This document shows, piece by piece, positions 8,514-17,400 of a stretch of 64,000 nt of DNA (its first letter is position 1; each line of letters starts with the position of its first letter). The notes beneath the pieces were generated by a model. That model saw only the letters and a list, made by a program, of their open reading frames with translations, made no database searches and was not told the origin of the DNA. This DNA comes from Thalassomonas sp. M1454. GTDB lineage: Bacteria > Pseudomonadota > Gammaproteobacteria > Enterobacterales > Alteromonadaceae. The position numbers were made by a program, and so were the translations under genes. The stretch is taken from NCBI RefSeq assembly GCF_007097525.1, contig NZ_VKDD01000002.1, positions 1,335,994-1,399,993 of the forward strand. The letters run 5' to 3'.

Positions 8514-10325
8514 TTAGTTCAATACCACGTCAGCGGTAATCGCAATTTGATAAAGAATTTGCGATAAATCTTTAACCGTTTGCATAGTTTTAGCTACAAC
8601 TTTAGGCAATACTAATACTTGATCGCCGGGTTTAATTACCGGGGCATTTTCACTTTGAGCCATCCAACTATCTGAGTCAGCTTCATAAAAGCTAATTAAG
8701 CCATTAGCATGAATAATTAATAAGCGTTCATAATTAGCTCGTTCGGTATAACCACCAGACCAGGCAATATAATCCGTGATTTTCGCTTTAGGATTGTAAA
8801 CAATTGATTGAGGTAAAAAGACTTCCCCACCAATATGGACTAAATCAGTTTTTTCAGGAATAACTATAGTATCCCCTTCTTCTAAACTAATGTTAGCAAC
8901 TACGCCGTTTTCAGAAACAACAACTTTCCCTAAAGTTTCTACTTCTTTGGCTCGTTTAACAAAAGCGGAAACTAACGAAGCTTCTTGCACCTGGATTCCT
9001 GCTTCACCAGTTGAAGATGGCGAGTTGGTATAAACACTTCGTTCTAACCTATCTAAAGCTCTGTCCAACATTTCTTTTTGTTTCTCAGCAACAGATTCCC
9101 TTAGTATATAAATTGAATTAAAGTCAGCCTGCTGAGGATCAATTTGTACGTGATTTAATAAATCGTATAGGGTTGTTGGTTTACGTGTAGTAAAGTATGA
9201 AGGTCCAATGAAACTGCCTTCAAGTTTCACATCTAAAACTTGCGCATCCCAGTCATCATTAAAGAATATTTTATCGCCATCTTTTAGTAAATAAGAGCTA
9301 AATTTATTTAGAGGTAGATATATTGAGAATGGGCCGTTATCACGGTTACCTATAATACCTACGTGAGATATTTTGGTTAACGGCCTTGCATAGCTAGTTA
9401 GCTCATCGCCAAGCGCATGGCCTTTAGAAAACTCAAAGCGGAACGGGTTTTTAGCGCCCGCAGTTACAACAACTGTCGCACCTTGCGGTTGTACTAAGAT
9501 AACATCTTTATCTTTGAAATTAACTTTTGGCATGATGCCGTGTCTGACAAAGTCATATAGATCGATACTCTCAATAACTTCACCAGAACGAATAATATCA
9601 ATTTTGCGATAACTTCCACGCTCGGCATCAATTCCGCCAGCGCGTTTTAAAAAGTACAATATAGAGTCAGATGCCATACCTGCGTATTGACCAGGGCGAA
9701 TAACCGGGCCAGAAATATATACACTCACAGGTGTAGCGGTTAGAAGGTTTACATAAATTTGAACATTCTGTTTATAGATACTTCTTAATTTAGTTGTAAC
9801 TAACTGGTTGATTTTACTTGCAGGTACATTTTCAACCTTAACAGGGCCAATATCTGGAATAAATATATTCCCTTGATTATCAACAGTTGATACATCAGCA
9901 TAGTTAACCGCCCCCCAGAGCCAAATAGAAATTTTATCGCCTGGTGCAATCAGGTAATCATCATTTAGACCGTCAATTCGTTCGCTTTCATAACCACCAG
10001 CAAAGATATTTGCGCCATAAGGAGCTGGCAAACCATATTCAACAATAGGTAAAAGTTTTTCTATCGATTGTTCGCCAGGTAATAAGGTGTTGTATCGAGC
10101 CATGTCGGTATACGAACCTTGACTTCCACCAGTTAACCCAGCTGCTTGCCCTGCATCTAATTGCGTTAAAGCTTGGTTGGGAGTTAATCCACTGGTAGAT
10201 GTTAATCCGCCAGCCATTGCTTGATTTGCCGCATCTATTTTAGCTGAATCAGGCAAAGCTGCATGAGCAGGTAAAAGATAAGTAAACGTCAAGGATATGA
10301 AAACTAGCTTAAAAATCTTAATCAT
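8514..10325 (-). CDS. kpsD: KpsD-type polysaccharide export outer-membrane protein
   Basis: This is the periplasmic/outer-membrane exit channel of the capsule system. The 603-residue protein starts with a cleavable signal peptide ending near PAHA-AL and has no lipobox, so it resembles KpsD rather than Wza. A polysaccharide-export domain (DDYLIAPGDKISIWLWG, about residues 122-200) is followed by several SLBB-type repeats marked by ISGPVIRPGQYAG, LEGSFIGPSYF and IGGEVFLPQSIVY. Its start overlaps the upstream lipoprotein gene by 4 bases, so the two products are probably made together. Confidence 0.92.
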   Translation of the reverse strand: MIKIFKLVFISLTFTYLLPAHAALPDSAKIDAANQAMAGGLTSTSGLTPNQALTQLDAGQAAGLTGGSQGSYTDMARYNTLLPGEQSIEKLLPIVEYGLPAPYGANIFAGGYESERIDGLNDDYLIAPGDKISIWLWGAVNYADVSTVDNQGNIFIPDIGPVKVENVPASKINQLVTTKLRSIYKQNVQIYVNLLTATPVSVYISGPVIRPGQYAGMASDSILYFLKRAGGIDAERGSYRKIDIIRSGEVIESIDLYDFVRHGIMPKVNFKDKDVILVQPQGATVVVTAGAKNPFRFEFSKGHALGDELTSYARPLTKISHVGIIGNRDNGPFSIYLPLNKFSSYLLKDGDKIFFNDDWDAQVLDVKLEGSFIGPSYFTTRKPTTLYDLLNHVQIDPQQADFNSIYILRESVAEKQKEMLDRALDRLERSVYTNSPSSTGEAGIQVQEASLVSAFVKRAKEVETLGKVVVSENGVVANISLEEGDTIVIPEKTDLVHIGGEVFLPQSIVYNPKAKITDYIAWSGGYTERANYERLLIIHANGLISFYEADSDSWMAQSENAPVIKPGDQVLVLPKVVAKTMQTVKDLSQILYQIAITADVVLN

Positions 10326-10738
10326 TTATTCATCCCTCCTGAATTACTACCCATTAACGGGGAAACTATAAACCAAGAGTCATTCGACTTACATGCTCGT
10401 CTATCCGGTCCATAATACTTATCTTGGGGATGGAATAACTGACTAGACTCTGAGCCACTAGGTGGTAATGATAAATTAAATGCGATACACCAATGCCCCA
10501 TGGCTGATGTATAAGTTTTTTCTATTTGAAAAACCCCATAAGACGTATTTATGGCAATTCCAGGATATGCATTATTAAAGTTTGCCCATAAATCTTCAGG
10601 TAAAGTTTCTGCAGCATTATAATATGGAGTATTTTGATTAATTAATGGTACATCTGCAGTTACATCTGGTGGCGGTGAAGAACAGGCGGAAAGATAAATC
10701 AAGCCTGTAAATAAAGTAGCGAATTGGATAATTTTCAT
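10322..10738 (-). CDS. Small capsule-locus lipoprotein, function unknown
   Basis: I do not recognise this 138-residue protein. It has a clear lipoprotein signal with lipobox LSAC and the predicted lipidated Cys at residue 19, then a Pro-rich stretch and a compact domain with two further Cys (in HWCIAF and RRACKSN) that could form a disulfide. The residues after the Cys (SSP) give no inner-membrane retention signal, so outer-membrane location is likely. The stop overlaps the kpsD start by 4 bases. KpsD here lacks a lipid anchor, so this protein may help place or stabilise it. That role is inference from position only. Confidence 0.8.
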   Translation of the reverse strand: MKIIQFATLFTGLIYLSACSSPPPDVTADVPLINQNTPYYNAAETLPEDLWANFNNAYPGIAINTSYGVFQIEKTYTSAMGHWCIAFNLSLPPSGSESSQLFHPQDKYYGPDRRACKSNDSWFIVSPLMGSNSGGMNK

Positions 10739-10895
10739 ATTTTTATAATAATTTATCTTTTTGAATTTAAACTTAATTTCTAATTTATTATTCTAGTCCA
10801 TAAAACAATAAATGAGAAATTAATGAAGTAAATAGATTGTACACCAACAAATCAAGAAGCACCAACGAGACAGCACCCTAACAACTTGATTTATA

Positions 10896-11984
10896 TTATA
10901 AAACTTTATTTTTAGGAAATAATTTCAATATAAAGTTGTGGCGTTCAGTATTTCTTAACACATAATGGTAAATACCAAAAACAGCTAAAAACAAAGCGAA
11001 CATAAAGCTATCGGCAATATTATATACTTCACCTAAAATACCTATAGATGAAAGCAAAGCTGCCAAAATAGAAATGATAATTAAGGCTTGTCTTGGGTTA
11101 TAACCAAGGCGAAGAAGAATGTGATGGATGTGATCTCTATCTGGTTTAAATGGCGAGTGCCCTTTTCTCAACCTGCGAATAACGATTGCCAGCATATCCA
11201 TTAAAGGTACTGCAGTTATCCACAAAGCAGTTACAGCGCTGAAAGAGCGAGTTTCACCTTGAGAACCTTCAGATAATAACCAAACAACGCTCAAACCAAT
11301 GAACATGGCACCAGCATCACCCATAAAGATCTTTTTAGTATTCTTAAACGGAACACCAAGGTTAAACAATAAATAAGGAAATATCGCGGTAGCTAAAATT
11401 AACGCATAGTTAATGAAGCCTTCTTGTCCTTGGTAAATAAATAGGACAGCTAAAGCGGTAAATGTATTTATACTTAAAGAGCCAAGCAGACCATCGATAC
11501 CGTCAATCATGTTAAATGCATTTATAGCAACGATAATAGCAAAGTAAGTAAAAGGAATACCAAACCAACCTAAGTCAACATTACCTAAATTAAATATATT
11601 ACCTAAATCTTGAATATAGGCGCCAACACCATAAATCATTAAGCTAGCGATAATAAGTTGGCCAACAAGTCTTACACCTACGCTTAAGTCATATTTATCA
11701 TCGACTGCGCCAATAAATACCATCATAGCTGAGGCAATAAGGTAAAGGCGAAGTTCTTGGGTGTTTGGCATCCAAATAACTGTTGCAGCAAGTACAGCTA
11801 AGAAAATTGAAATTCCGCCAATTAAAGGAATGTTACCACTGTGTTTTTTTCTTTCGGAAGGAGCGTCGACTAAGCCAACTTCGAGAGCAATAGGTTTGAT
11901 GATTTTTATTGCAACTAAAGCAAATAAAAATGCTGTAAGAGCCGGAAATAACATTAAATATAATGTTGGCATTAAATAAGACAC
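10896..11984 (-). CDS. wecA: Undecaprenyl-phosphate GlcNAc-1-phosphate transferase, WecA type
   Basis: The enzyme transfers a HexNAc-1-phosphate, usually GlcNAc, from UDP-sugar to undecaprenyl phosphate and starts glycan assembly on the inner membrane. The 362-residue polytopic protein has the family motifs VDDKYD (VDD at 94-96), NMIDGIDG (158-165), FMGDAGAM (220-227) and the C-terminal HIHH (285-288) that marks WecA/TarO-type enzymes. It lies 157 bases upstream of the lipoprotein gene. A separate transcript is possible. It could serve enterobacterial-common-antigen-like or O-antigen synthesis as well as this locus. Confidence 0.92.
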   Translation of the reverse strand: MSYLMPTLYLMLFPALTAFLFALVAIKIIKPIALEVGLVDAPSERKKHSGNIPLIGGISIFLAVLAATVIWMPNTQELRLYLIASAMMVFIGAVDDKYDLSVGVRLVGQLIIASLMIYGVGAYIQDLGNIFNLGNVDLGWFGIPFTYFAIIVAINAFNMIDGIDGLLGSLSINTFTALAVLFIYQGQEGFINYALILATAIFPYLLFNLGVPFKNTKKIFMGDAGAMFIGLSVVWLLSEGSQGETRSFSAVTALWITAVPLMDMLAIVIRRLRKGHSPFKPDRDHIHHILLRLGYNPRQALIIISILAALLSSIGILGEVYNIADSFMFALFLAVFGIYHYVLRNTERHNFILKLFPKNKVL

Positions 11985-12250
11985 CTAGCTATTTATTCTT
12001 AAAAACTTCAAATTGAAGTATATACGTAAAAAGTTCGCTTGTCTTAATCACACTTTCATTAACAAAGTAAAGATATAGTAAAGAAAACTTCTTTATAGTC
12101 AAATACCTCTTCATTATAGGGAAAGTAATCTTTTTTTTAAAGCTCGAGCTCGAAGTTTATTACAATTTAACGAAATTACATTACATTTAGCTAAATCAAA
12201 CTCAACACAAAACCAACAAAAATCTAACCCCGCGTTAAAACAACACCCTT

Positions 12251-12292
12251 TGTAACAAATTGTACACACATCTTTTAGAACAATTTGTTACA
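12251..12292. repeat. Perfect 13-bp inverted repeat upstream of the peptide transporter promoter
   Basis: TGTAACAAATTGT (12251-12263) is repeated in exact inverse as ACAATTTGTTACA (12280-12292), with 16 bases between. The repeat ends 15 bases before the -35 box of the transporter promoter. That is a normal place for an activator or for a looping repressor. No U-run follows, so it is not a terminator. The regulator is unknown. Confidence 0.6.
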
Positions 12293-12307
12293 GTTTTGGC
12301 AATCCCC

Positions 12308-12336
12308 TTGCATTTAGGTTACAGCCTAGGTATAAA
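12308..12336 (+). promoter_or_regulatory. Sigma-70 promoter of the peptide transporter gene
   Basis: TTGCAT (12308-12313) and TATAAA (12331-12336) are separated by exactly 17 bases. The predicted start is near 12343, about 35 bases before the ATG. Confidence 0.6.
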
Positions 12337-12377
12337 CGTTGGGTTTTTAATTATAAGAATTACTTGAAGGAAAGTTA

Positions 12378-13859
12378 ATGTCTAATTCAAATCCGGGGAC
12401 TTTGTTTGGTCACCCGAAAGGTTTGTTCTTACTCTTTGGTACAGAGATGTGGGAACGTATGAGTTACTACGGTATGCGTGGTATTTTCGTTCTTTATTTG
12501 GTTGCTTTTGCTAGCAGCTTTGGTTGGGATATGGCCTATTTTGGTATTGATCCAACCGCAGACGATGCAGAAAAATTATTTAATACGGCAATTCAGTCAA
12601 AAGCTCTTGGTATTTTAGGTATCTATGCGTTCTTCGTATATGTAACTCCTGTGCTTGGTGGTTGGATGGCTGACAATGTTTGGGGGCAGCGCAAATCAAT
12701 CATTGTTGGTGGCCTTCTTATGATGCTTGGTCAATTTGCATTAGGTACTCCACATGCAATGATCCCGGGTATGGAAACAACTTTCCTTTGGATTGGTTTG
12801 ATCCTATTGATCTTTGGTAATGGTTTCTTTAAACCAAATATCTCAACTATGGTTGGTGATTTATACACTGAAGGCGATAAACGTAGAGATGCAGCATTTA
12901 CTATCTTCTACATGGGGATTAACTTAGGTTCAATCTTAGGCTATTTAGTTGTAGGTACAATTGGTGAAAAAATTAATTACCAATACGGTTTCTTAGTTGC
13001 TGGCTTAGGTATGTTAGCAGGTGTAATTTTACAGCTTGCATTATCAAAGAAATATTTAGGTAATGTAGGTGTTGAACCTGCTGCTAAATTAGCTAAAACA
13101 GATAAGACAGCATCTTCTGGCCCACTAACTTCTGAAGAGCGTGACCGTGTTAAAGTTATTTTAATCATGTCTTTCTTCACAATCATTTTCTGGTTAGGTT
13201 TTGAGCAAGCGGCTGGTTCAATGAACTTATTCGCTAAATACAAAACTGACTTAGTATTCTTTGGTTGGGAAATGCCGGCTTCTTGGCTACAAATGGTTAA
13301 CCCAATATTTGTTATTATCTTAGCGCCTATATTTGCGGCTATGTTCTTAAAAATGGGGGCTGCCGAGCCTAATTCTCCGAAGAAATTCTCATTAGGTATG
13401 TTTTTCTTAGGTTTAGGTTTCATCTCAATGGTAATGGCAGCATTACAAATTGGAGATACTGAAGGCGCTAAAGCTCACGTAATTTGGTTAGTATTAGCAT
13501 ACTTGTTCCATACTATGGGTGAGCTATGTTTATCTCCGATTGGTTTATCGATGGTAACTAAGCTTGCTCCTCTTAAATATACTTCATTATTAATGGGTAT
13601 GTGGTTCTTCTTCTCAGGTGTAGGTAACTATCTAGCAGCTTGGGTTGGTCAAATGGTTGGTGAAACTGGTCCATTACAAGCTTTCTCAGGCGTTGCAATT
13701 ATGGCATTTATCGCTGGTATTTGTTTATGGTTGCTAAGTGACAAGCTTGTGGATTGGATGCATGGCGCTGAAGACTCTCAACCTCAAAACTTAAATGAGA
13801 AGCTTGAAGAAGAGTTAAGCATTACTGCAACACATGAAGGTATGAGCGACAAACACTAA
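12378..13859 (+). CDS. POT/PTR2-family proton-dependent di/tripeptide transporter
   Basis: This inner-membrane symporter takes up di- and tripeptides with protons. The 493-residue protein has the diagnostic ExxER motif at Glu23, Glu26 and Arg27 (GTEMWERMSYYG) and about 14 hydrophobic segments. The family signatures GGWMADNVWGQRKSI, FMGINLGS-type FYMGINLGSILGY and FHTMGELCLSPIGLS are also present. The ATG has a GAAGGA ribosome site. It stands alone, with its own promoter and terminator, and resembles bacterial DtpA/YdgR-like carriers. The exact specificity is not visible. Confidence 0.94.
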   Translation: MSNSNPGTLFGHPKGLFLLFGTEMWERMSYYGMRGIFVLYLVAFASSFGWDMAYFGIDPTADDAEKLFNTAIQSKALGILGIYAFFVYVTPVLGGWMADNVWGQRKSIIVGGLLMMLGQFALGTPHAMIPGMETTFLWIGLILLIFGNGFFKPNISTMVGDLYTEGDKRRDAAFTIFYMGINLGSILGYLVVGTIGEKINYQYGFLVAGLGMLAGVILQLALSKKYLGNVGVEPAAKLAKTDKTASSGPLTSEERDRVKVILIMSFFTIIFWLGFEQAAGSMNLFAKYKTDLVFFGWEMPASWLQMVNPIFVIILAPIFAAMFLKMGAAEPNSPKKFSLGMFFLGLGFISMVMAALQIGDTEGAKAHVIWLVLAYLFHTMGELCLSPIGLSMVTKLAPLKYTSLLMGMWFFFSGVGNYLAAWVGQMVGETGPLQAFSGVAIMAFIAGICLWLLSDKLVDWMHGAEDSQPQNLNEKLEEELSITATHEGMSDKH

Positions 13860-13900
13860 TATTATTAGTATGCGTTTATAACTTTTGTTAAACCACTCAA

Positions 13901-13927
13901 AAACCGGGATTATTTCCCGGTTTTTTT
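13901..13927 (+). terminator. Rho-independent terminator of the peptide transporter gene
   Basis: AAACCGGGA and TCCCGGTTT form a stem around a four-base loop, followed by a run of seven T. Confidence 0.9.
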
Positions 13928-14247
13928 ATGCCCTATTTACAGTGACTCTAGCAATATAAGATTTATCAACGCGCGACAAAATAAACTCGAATAACTGCAT
14001 ATAGCTATTAAATACAGACATAAATTTGTTCTGCTTAGTTGTTATTCGTTACAGCTTATAGCTTATAGCTTTAAATATGCATGTAATGAGAGGTTCGACA
14101 AAGAGATATTTAATAAACAAGCTTGTCTGCATAAGCCGATGGATGCATAAAAGCCGAGTGATAATGTATAACAGCTATAGCAATGATCAGGCTTATATCA
14201 GGACGAACACAAGCCAGTATCATACTAGCTAGAAAAAGAAGGGGTAC
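13928..14247. other. 320-base spacer between convergent genes; no clear gene
   Basis: It contains a short tandem repeat of CTTATAG near 14054-14070 and a near-repeat of GCATAAGCCGA / GCATAAAAGCCGA around 14131-14157. A 51-codon frame at 14077-14232 has no ribosome site and no recognisable content. Nothing functional can be supported. Confidence 0.4.
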
Positions 14248-14742
14248 TTAGTATAAAGTGAAACTTGGGTTGTAGATAAGATGCATTATGGTTAGCGCAA
14301 GAATACCAGCGATAATATCATCAAGCATAATACCAAAGCCGCCTGAGACTTTTTTATCAGCCCAGCTTATTGGCCAAGGTTTGATGATATCGAATACTCT
14401 AAACAGGATAAAACCTACCGCGATGGTCTCTATACTCACAGGAATTGCTATCATGGTAATAAAAAATCCAGCGATTTCATCCCAAACAATAGCGCCATGA
14501 TCGTGTACGCCAGCATCTTTTGATGCTTTATCGCAAATCCAAACACCTATCACAGAGATAAATATAGTAAGTAGTATAAAGATACTTAGAGGTAGCTGTG
14601 AACAAAGTAAAAACAGTGGAATTGCTGCAATGGTGCCCATGGTGCCAGGAGCTTTAGGGCTTAATCCGCTACCAAACCCTAATGCTAAAAAGTGCACAGG
14701 ATTTTTAATATTAAATAATTCGCTAGCGGATTTTTTTTGCAT
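14248..14742 (-). CDS. pgpA: Phosphatidylglycerophosphatase A
   Basis: PgpA dephosphorylates phosphatidylglycerophosphate to phosphatidylglycerol at the inner membrane. The protein is 164 residues from the chosen ATG at 14742, which begins 1 base after the thiL stop. A longer in-frame start at 14775 would overlap thiL by 32 bases and give an untypical N-terminus. The family block GFGSGLSPKAPGTMGTIAAIP is near the N-terminus, and the acidic catalytic region WDEIAGFF and FDIIKPWPISWAD are present, with three to four membrane segments. It closes the conserved ribH-nusB-thiL-pgpA cluster. Confidence 0.93.
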   Translation of the reverse strand: MQKKSASELFNIKNPVHFLALGFGSGLSPKAPGTMGTIAAIPLFLLCSQLPLSIFILLTIFISVIGVWICDKASKDAGVHDHGAIVWDEIAGFFITMIAIPVSIETIAVGFILFRVFDIIKPWPISWADKKVSGGFGIMLDDIIAGILALTIMHLIYNPSFTLY

Positions 14743-14743
14743 T

Positions 14744-15712
14744 TTAATTATTCTCAGAAAAGTGTTGATAGCCAACTTTGCTTAACTCAAATGGCTTACC
14801 ATTTAAGTTTAAGTTTATCTCGTCACTGGTATTTAACTGACCAATACAAGAATACTCAATATCAGCATGCGACATGGCAGTTTCTAAGCCAACTTTATTA
14901 GTAGCTGATGCGGTAAAGATTAATTGATAATCATCCCCTGCTGTTAAGGCCATTTCAATCGCTTTTTTTTGCTCTAGGTTATTCTTCATTACATCAGAAA
15001 GAGGAATATTTTCTAAATCTATCACAGCGCCTAAAGTTGAAGCTCTGCAGATATGTTCAAGATCAGCTAACAAGCCATCTGACACATCGATTGCTGAAGT
15101 TGCATACTCTCGAATTAATTGACCGGTAAGTACGTTAGGTTTTGGGTAATTGAGCTTTTCTAAAGCCTTCGCAAAATCTTGTTCGCTTAGCTCTACTTCT
15201 TTATTAATGGCAGCTAGGGCTAGGCCTGCATCACCAATATCGCCAGTAACATAGATGTAATCACCATTTCGCGCACCACTGCGACACAGTGCTTTACCAG
15301 CCGGAACTGTACCTTGAGCAGTAATAGTAATACTCAATGGCCCTTTAGTTGTATCGCCGCCAATAAGTTGTACATTAAAGTATTCGGTTAATTCAAAAAT
15401 ACCCGCGGTAAACTCTTTAAGCCATTGTTGATCAACTTCAGGTAAGGTAATGGCAACTGAAATCCAACAAGGCTCAGCGCCCATTGCAGCAATATCACTT
15501 AAATTAACAGCAACGGCTTTATGGCCGATAGCACGAGGTGGAGTATTAAGAGGAAAATGAACACCAGCAACTAAGGTATCAGTTGTTACTGCGATTAATT
15601 TATCATCATTTGCTTGAATAAGAGCACAGTCGTCACCTATTCCCATTGCAACGTCTTTACGGCTCACTGGTTGAGCAGTAAAAAATTCCTTTATTAGTTC
15701 AAATTCTTTCAT
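14744..15712 (-). CDS. thiL: Thiamine-monophosphate kinase
   Basis: ThiL phosphorylates thiamine monophosphate to the cofactor thiamine diphosphate. The chosen start at 15712 (MKEFELIKEFF) gives 322 residues, matching the family. An upstream in-frame ATG at 15742 would add ten untypical residues. The AIR-synthase-like fold motifs GIGDDCALI, TTDTLVAGVHF, LSDIAAMGAEP, GGDTTKGP, and AIDVSDGLLADLEHI are all present. No TPP riboswitch is visible upstream. The 180-base spacer before it is highly structured (separate entry). Confidence 0.95.
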   Translation of the reverse strand: MKEFELIKEFFTAQPVSRKDVAMGIGDDCALIQANDDKLIAVTTDTLVAGVHFPLNTPPRAIGHKAVAVNLSDIAAMGAEPCWISVAITLPEVDQQWLKEFTAGIFELTEYFNVQLIGGDTTKGPLSITITAQGTVPAGKALCRSGARNGDYIYVTGDIGDAGLALAAINKEVELSEQDFAKALEKLNYPKPNVLTGQLIREYATSAIDVSDGLLADLEHICRASTLGAVIDLENIPLSDVMKNNLEQKKAIEMALTAGDDYQLIFTASATNKVGLETAMSHADIEYSCIGQLNTSDEINLNLNGKPFELSKVGYQHFSENN

Positions 15713-15770
15713 ATTGATTTTACCGAAGTAACCTTTATTCAAAGCAACAAAAGTTATATAAATGGCTTAA

Positions 15771-15891
15771 GGTGATTTATATAGAAGCTTAAGCTAAATA
15801 GTTAAGCTTCTATAAATCAATTCACCAAGATAGATGAATTGATATTCGTTCTAGTGAAATACAATATTAACTTGTATAGCAACAACTAGAA
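15771..15891 (-). repeat. Cluster of inverted repeats filling the nusB-thiL spacer
   Basis: Three structures occur in 121 bases. The first is a long hairpin (15771-15826) with outer arms GGTGA/TCACC and inner arms TTTATA-TA-GAAGCTTAA / TTAAGCTTC-TATAAA. The second is TCAATTCA (15817-15824) with TGAATTGA (15835-15842), which would compete with the first. The third is a nested pair, TTCTAGT/ACTAGAA (15849-15855, 15885-15891) around ATACAA/TTGTAT (15859-15864, 15872-15877). The last arm abuts the nusB stop. None is followed by a U-run on the transcribed strand, so simple termination does not explain them. Confidence 0.7.
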
Positions 15892-16308
15892 TTATTCGCT
15901 CGGTCGTAAACCTTTAACCGCTTTATCAAGCACGCCGTTGACAAATTTATGGCTATCATCAGCAGCGAAAGACTTCGCTAGTTCAATAGCTTCATTAATC
16001 ACAACTTTGTAAGGCACATCAAGGCAATCACTGAGTTCGAAAATACCAACACGAATAATTGCTTTTTCAACATGGTCAACTTCTTCTAATGGACGGTCAA
16101 CGAAAGGACGGATAACTTCGTCAATTTCGCTCACTTTTGATGCTACGCCACGTAATAATAAAGAGAAATACTCTGTATCTAAACGACGCTTAGCATTGTC
16201 AGCTAAGAAATTTTCTTCAACTTCCGATATATCATTATTGGTTAGTTGCCATGAATATACTGCTTGTACAGCAATTTCACGAGCTTTTCTTCTAGGTGTT
16301 GGTTTCAC
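15892..16308 (-). CDS. nusB: Transcription antitermination factor NusB
   Basis: NusB binds BoxA RNA with NusE/S10 in rRNA antitermination complexes. The 138-residue all-helical protein begins KPTPRRKAREIAVQAVYSWQ, an arginine-rich RNA-binding N-terminus. The family blocks YFSLLLRGV, VDHVEKAIIRVGIFEL, YKVVINEAIELAKSF and HKFVNGVLDK are present. It starts 12 bases after ribH, the common gammaproteobacterial arrangement. Confidence 0.97.
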   Translation of the reverse strand: MKPTPRRKAREIAVQAVYSWQLTNNDISEVEENFLADNAKRRLDTEYFSLLLRGVASKVSEIDEVIRPFVDRPLEEVDHVEKAIIRVGIFELSDCLDVPYKVVINEAIELAKSFAADDSHKFVNGVLDKAVKGLRPSE

Positions 16309-16320
16309 TAAGCAATCCGC

Positions 16321-16785
16321 CTATAGTTGGTCAAGAACATTAACCATTTCAAGCGAACTAAGGGCAGCTTCTGCACCTTTGTTACCAGCTTTAGTGCCAG
16401 CACGCTCAATAGCTTGTTCAATTGAATCAGTAGTAATTACGCCAAATGCAACAGGAGTATCAAACTCCATAGCAACTTGCGCTAAACCTTTGTTACATTC
16501 GCCAGCAACAAAATCAAAATGAGGTGTGCCACCACGGATAACTGCACCGATAGCAATAATCGCGTCAAAATCACCTTTTCTTGCTATACGTTTTGCCGCA
16601 ACAGGTAACTCATAAGCACCTGGAACACGGATTACAGTAATGTCAGTATCAGCAACTTGGCCGTGACGCTTAAGGGCATCTACAGCACCTTCAAGTAAGC
16701 TTTCAACAATAAAGCTGTTAAAACGAGATACTACAATTGCAAACTTTTTGCCTTGTGCAGCAAAAGATCCTTCAATAACGTTCAT
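16321..16785 (-). CDS. ribH: 6,7-dimethyl-8-ribityllumazine synthase
   Basis: RibH condenses 5-amino-6-ribitylaminouracil with dihydroxybutanone phosphate in riboflavin synthesis. The 154-residue protein shows the N-terminal binding motif [29 protein letters not shown], and [17 protein letters not shown], which carries the catalytic His, followed by [26 protein letters not shown]. It is the first gene of the nusB-thiL-pgpA run. Other riboflavin genes and an FMN riboswitch are not in view. Confidence 0.97.
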   Translation of the reverse strand: MNVIEGSFAAQGKKFAIVVSRFNSFIVESLLEGAVDALKRHGQVADTDITVIRVPGAYELPVAAKRIARKGDFDAIIAIGAVIRGGTPHFDFVAGECNKGLAQVAMEFDTPVAFGVITTDSIEQAIERAGTKAGNKGAEAALSSLEMVNVLDQL

Positions 16786-16996
16786 TTTTTCTTAACCTAT
16801 TTTCAAAAATTGCGGCAATTCTAACAAAAATCAAAATAATAAGGTACTGGTTCTTATTATAAAGTTGTTATTTTATACGACAAATGACAATTTTATGTAA
16901 TTAATCACGGTGTAATAATTAGTTGATCGCTTTAACTTAGGTTTAAAGATAGAATATATTGCTAATAATCACACCGTTTTAGTTTAACTGATCATT

Positions 16997-17305
16997 ATGA
17001 AATTATATTTTTCTTCTAAACAATTTGAACAGCTTGAGGGTTTTTCTTTTAATGAAAAGCAGCAAATTATTGCCTTGGCGACCAGTAAAATGTCCCCGGG
17101 GGCAAAAGTTTTTCTTAATCTGTTAAAACTTTGCATTCTTACACCGCCTTTTTTAATGCTAGCAAACATTGATTCTTGGTGGTTTTTAATGCCGCTTGTA
17201 TTTGTCTTAATTGGCTATTTTATTGTTCTAAGGCCTATATCTTTATATTTTATAAAGAAACATTTAAGCCAAGCCATTAATGAGTTTGTAAAGACAAACG
17301 AATAA
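16997..17305 (+). CDS. Small uncharacterised membrane protein
   Basis: I do not recognise a function for this 102-residue protein. The first ~40 residues are soluble. Two hydrophobic segments follow, about residues 44-58 (LKLCILTPPFLMLAN) and 62-82 (WWFLMPLVFVLIGYFIVL), then a short charged tail. The ATG follows a GTTTAACTGATC leader without a strong ribosome site. It is transcribed away from ribH and convergent to mlaA, whose shared hairpin follows it. Confidence 0.7.
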   Translation: MKLYFSSKQFEQLEGFSFNEKQQIIALATSKMSPGAKVFLNLLKLCILTPPFLMLANIDSWWFLMPLVFVLIGYFIVLRPISLYFIKKHLSQAINEFVKTNE

Positions 17306-17352
17306 GCATGAAATCAAAAGTACGCTTTAATAGCGACTTTTAAGCGGGTACA

Positions 17353-17378
17353 AAAAAGGTGGGATATACCCACCTTTC
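17353..17378 (-). terminator. Terminator of the mlaA transcript
   Basis: On the minus strand AAAGGTGGG and CCCACCTTT form a stem around a TATAT loop and are followed by TTTTTT. Read on the plus strand the stem has only a short T-run, so it mainly serves mlaA. Confidence 0.75.
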
Positions 17379-17400
17379 GTTAATAAAATAAACTAGATAA

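Larger units (their letters stand above)
11985..12377. other. 393-base divergent intergenic region between wecA and the peptide transporter
   Basis: The region carries candidate promoters for both flanking genes. On the minus strand a TTGACT (12097-12102) is separated by 17 bases from ACTATA (12074-12079), facing wecA. A TATAAT (minus strand, 12113-12118) lies just upstream. The plus-strand promoter and inverted repeat are listed separately. I find no RfaH-type ops element in front of the capsule genes and no convincing small ORF. Confidence 0.5.

Noticed and set aside
11985-12377. RfaH-type ops/JUMPstart element for the capsule genes
   Set aside because: Searched by eye for GGCGGTAG on the transcribed strand and not found.
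12977-13423. 148-codon frame antisense to the peptide transporter gene
   Set aside because: It lies wholly opposite a clear membrane-protein gene and has no family features.
14077-14232. 51-codon frame downstream of the peptide transporter
   Set aside because: No ribosome site, no family signal and unusual composition.
14744-16785. TPP or FMN riboswitch near thiL or ribH
   Set aside because: The conserved riboswitch core sequences are not visible in the spacers.
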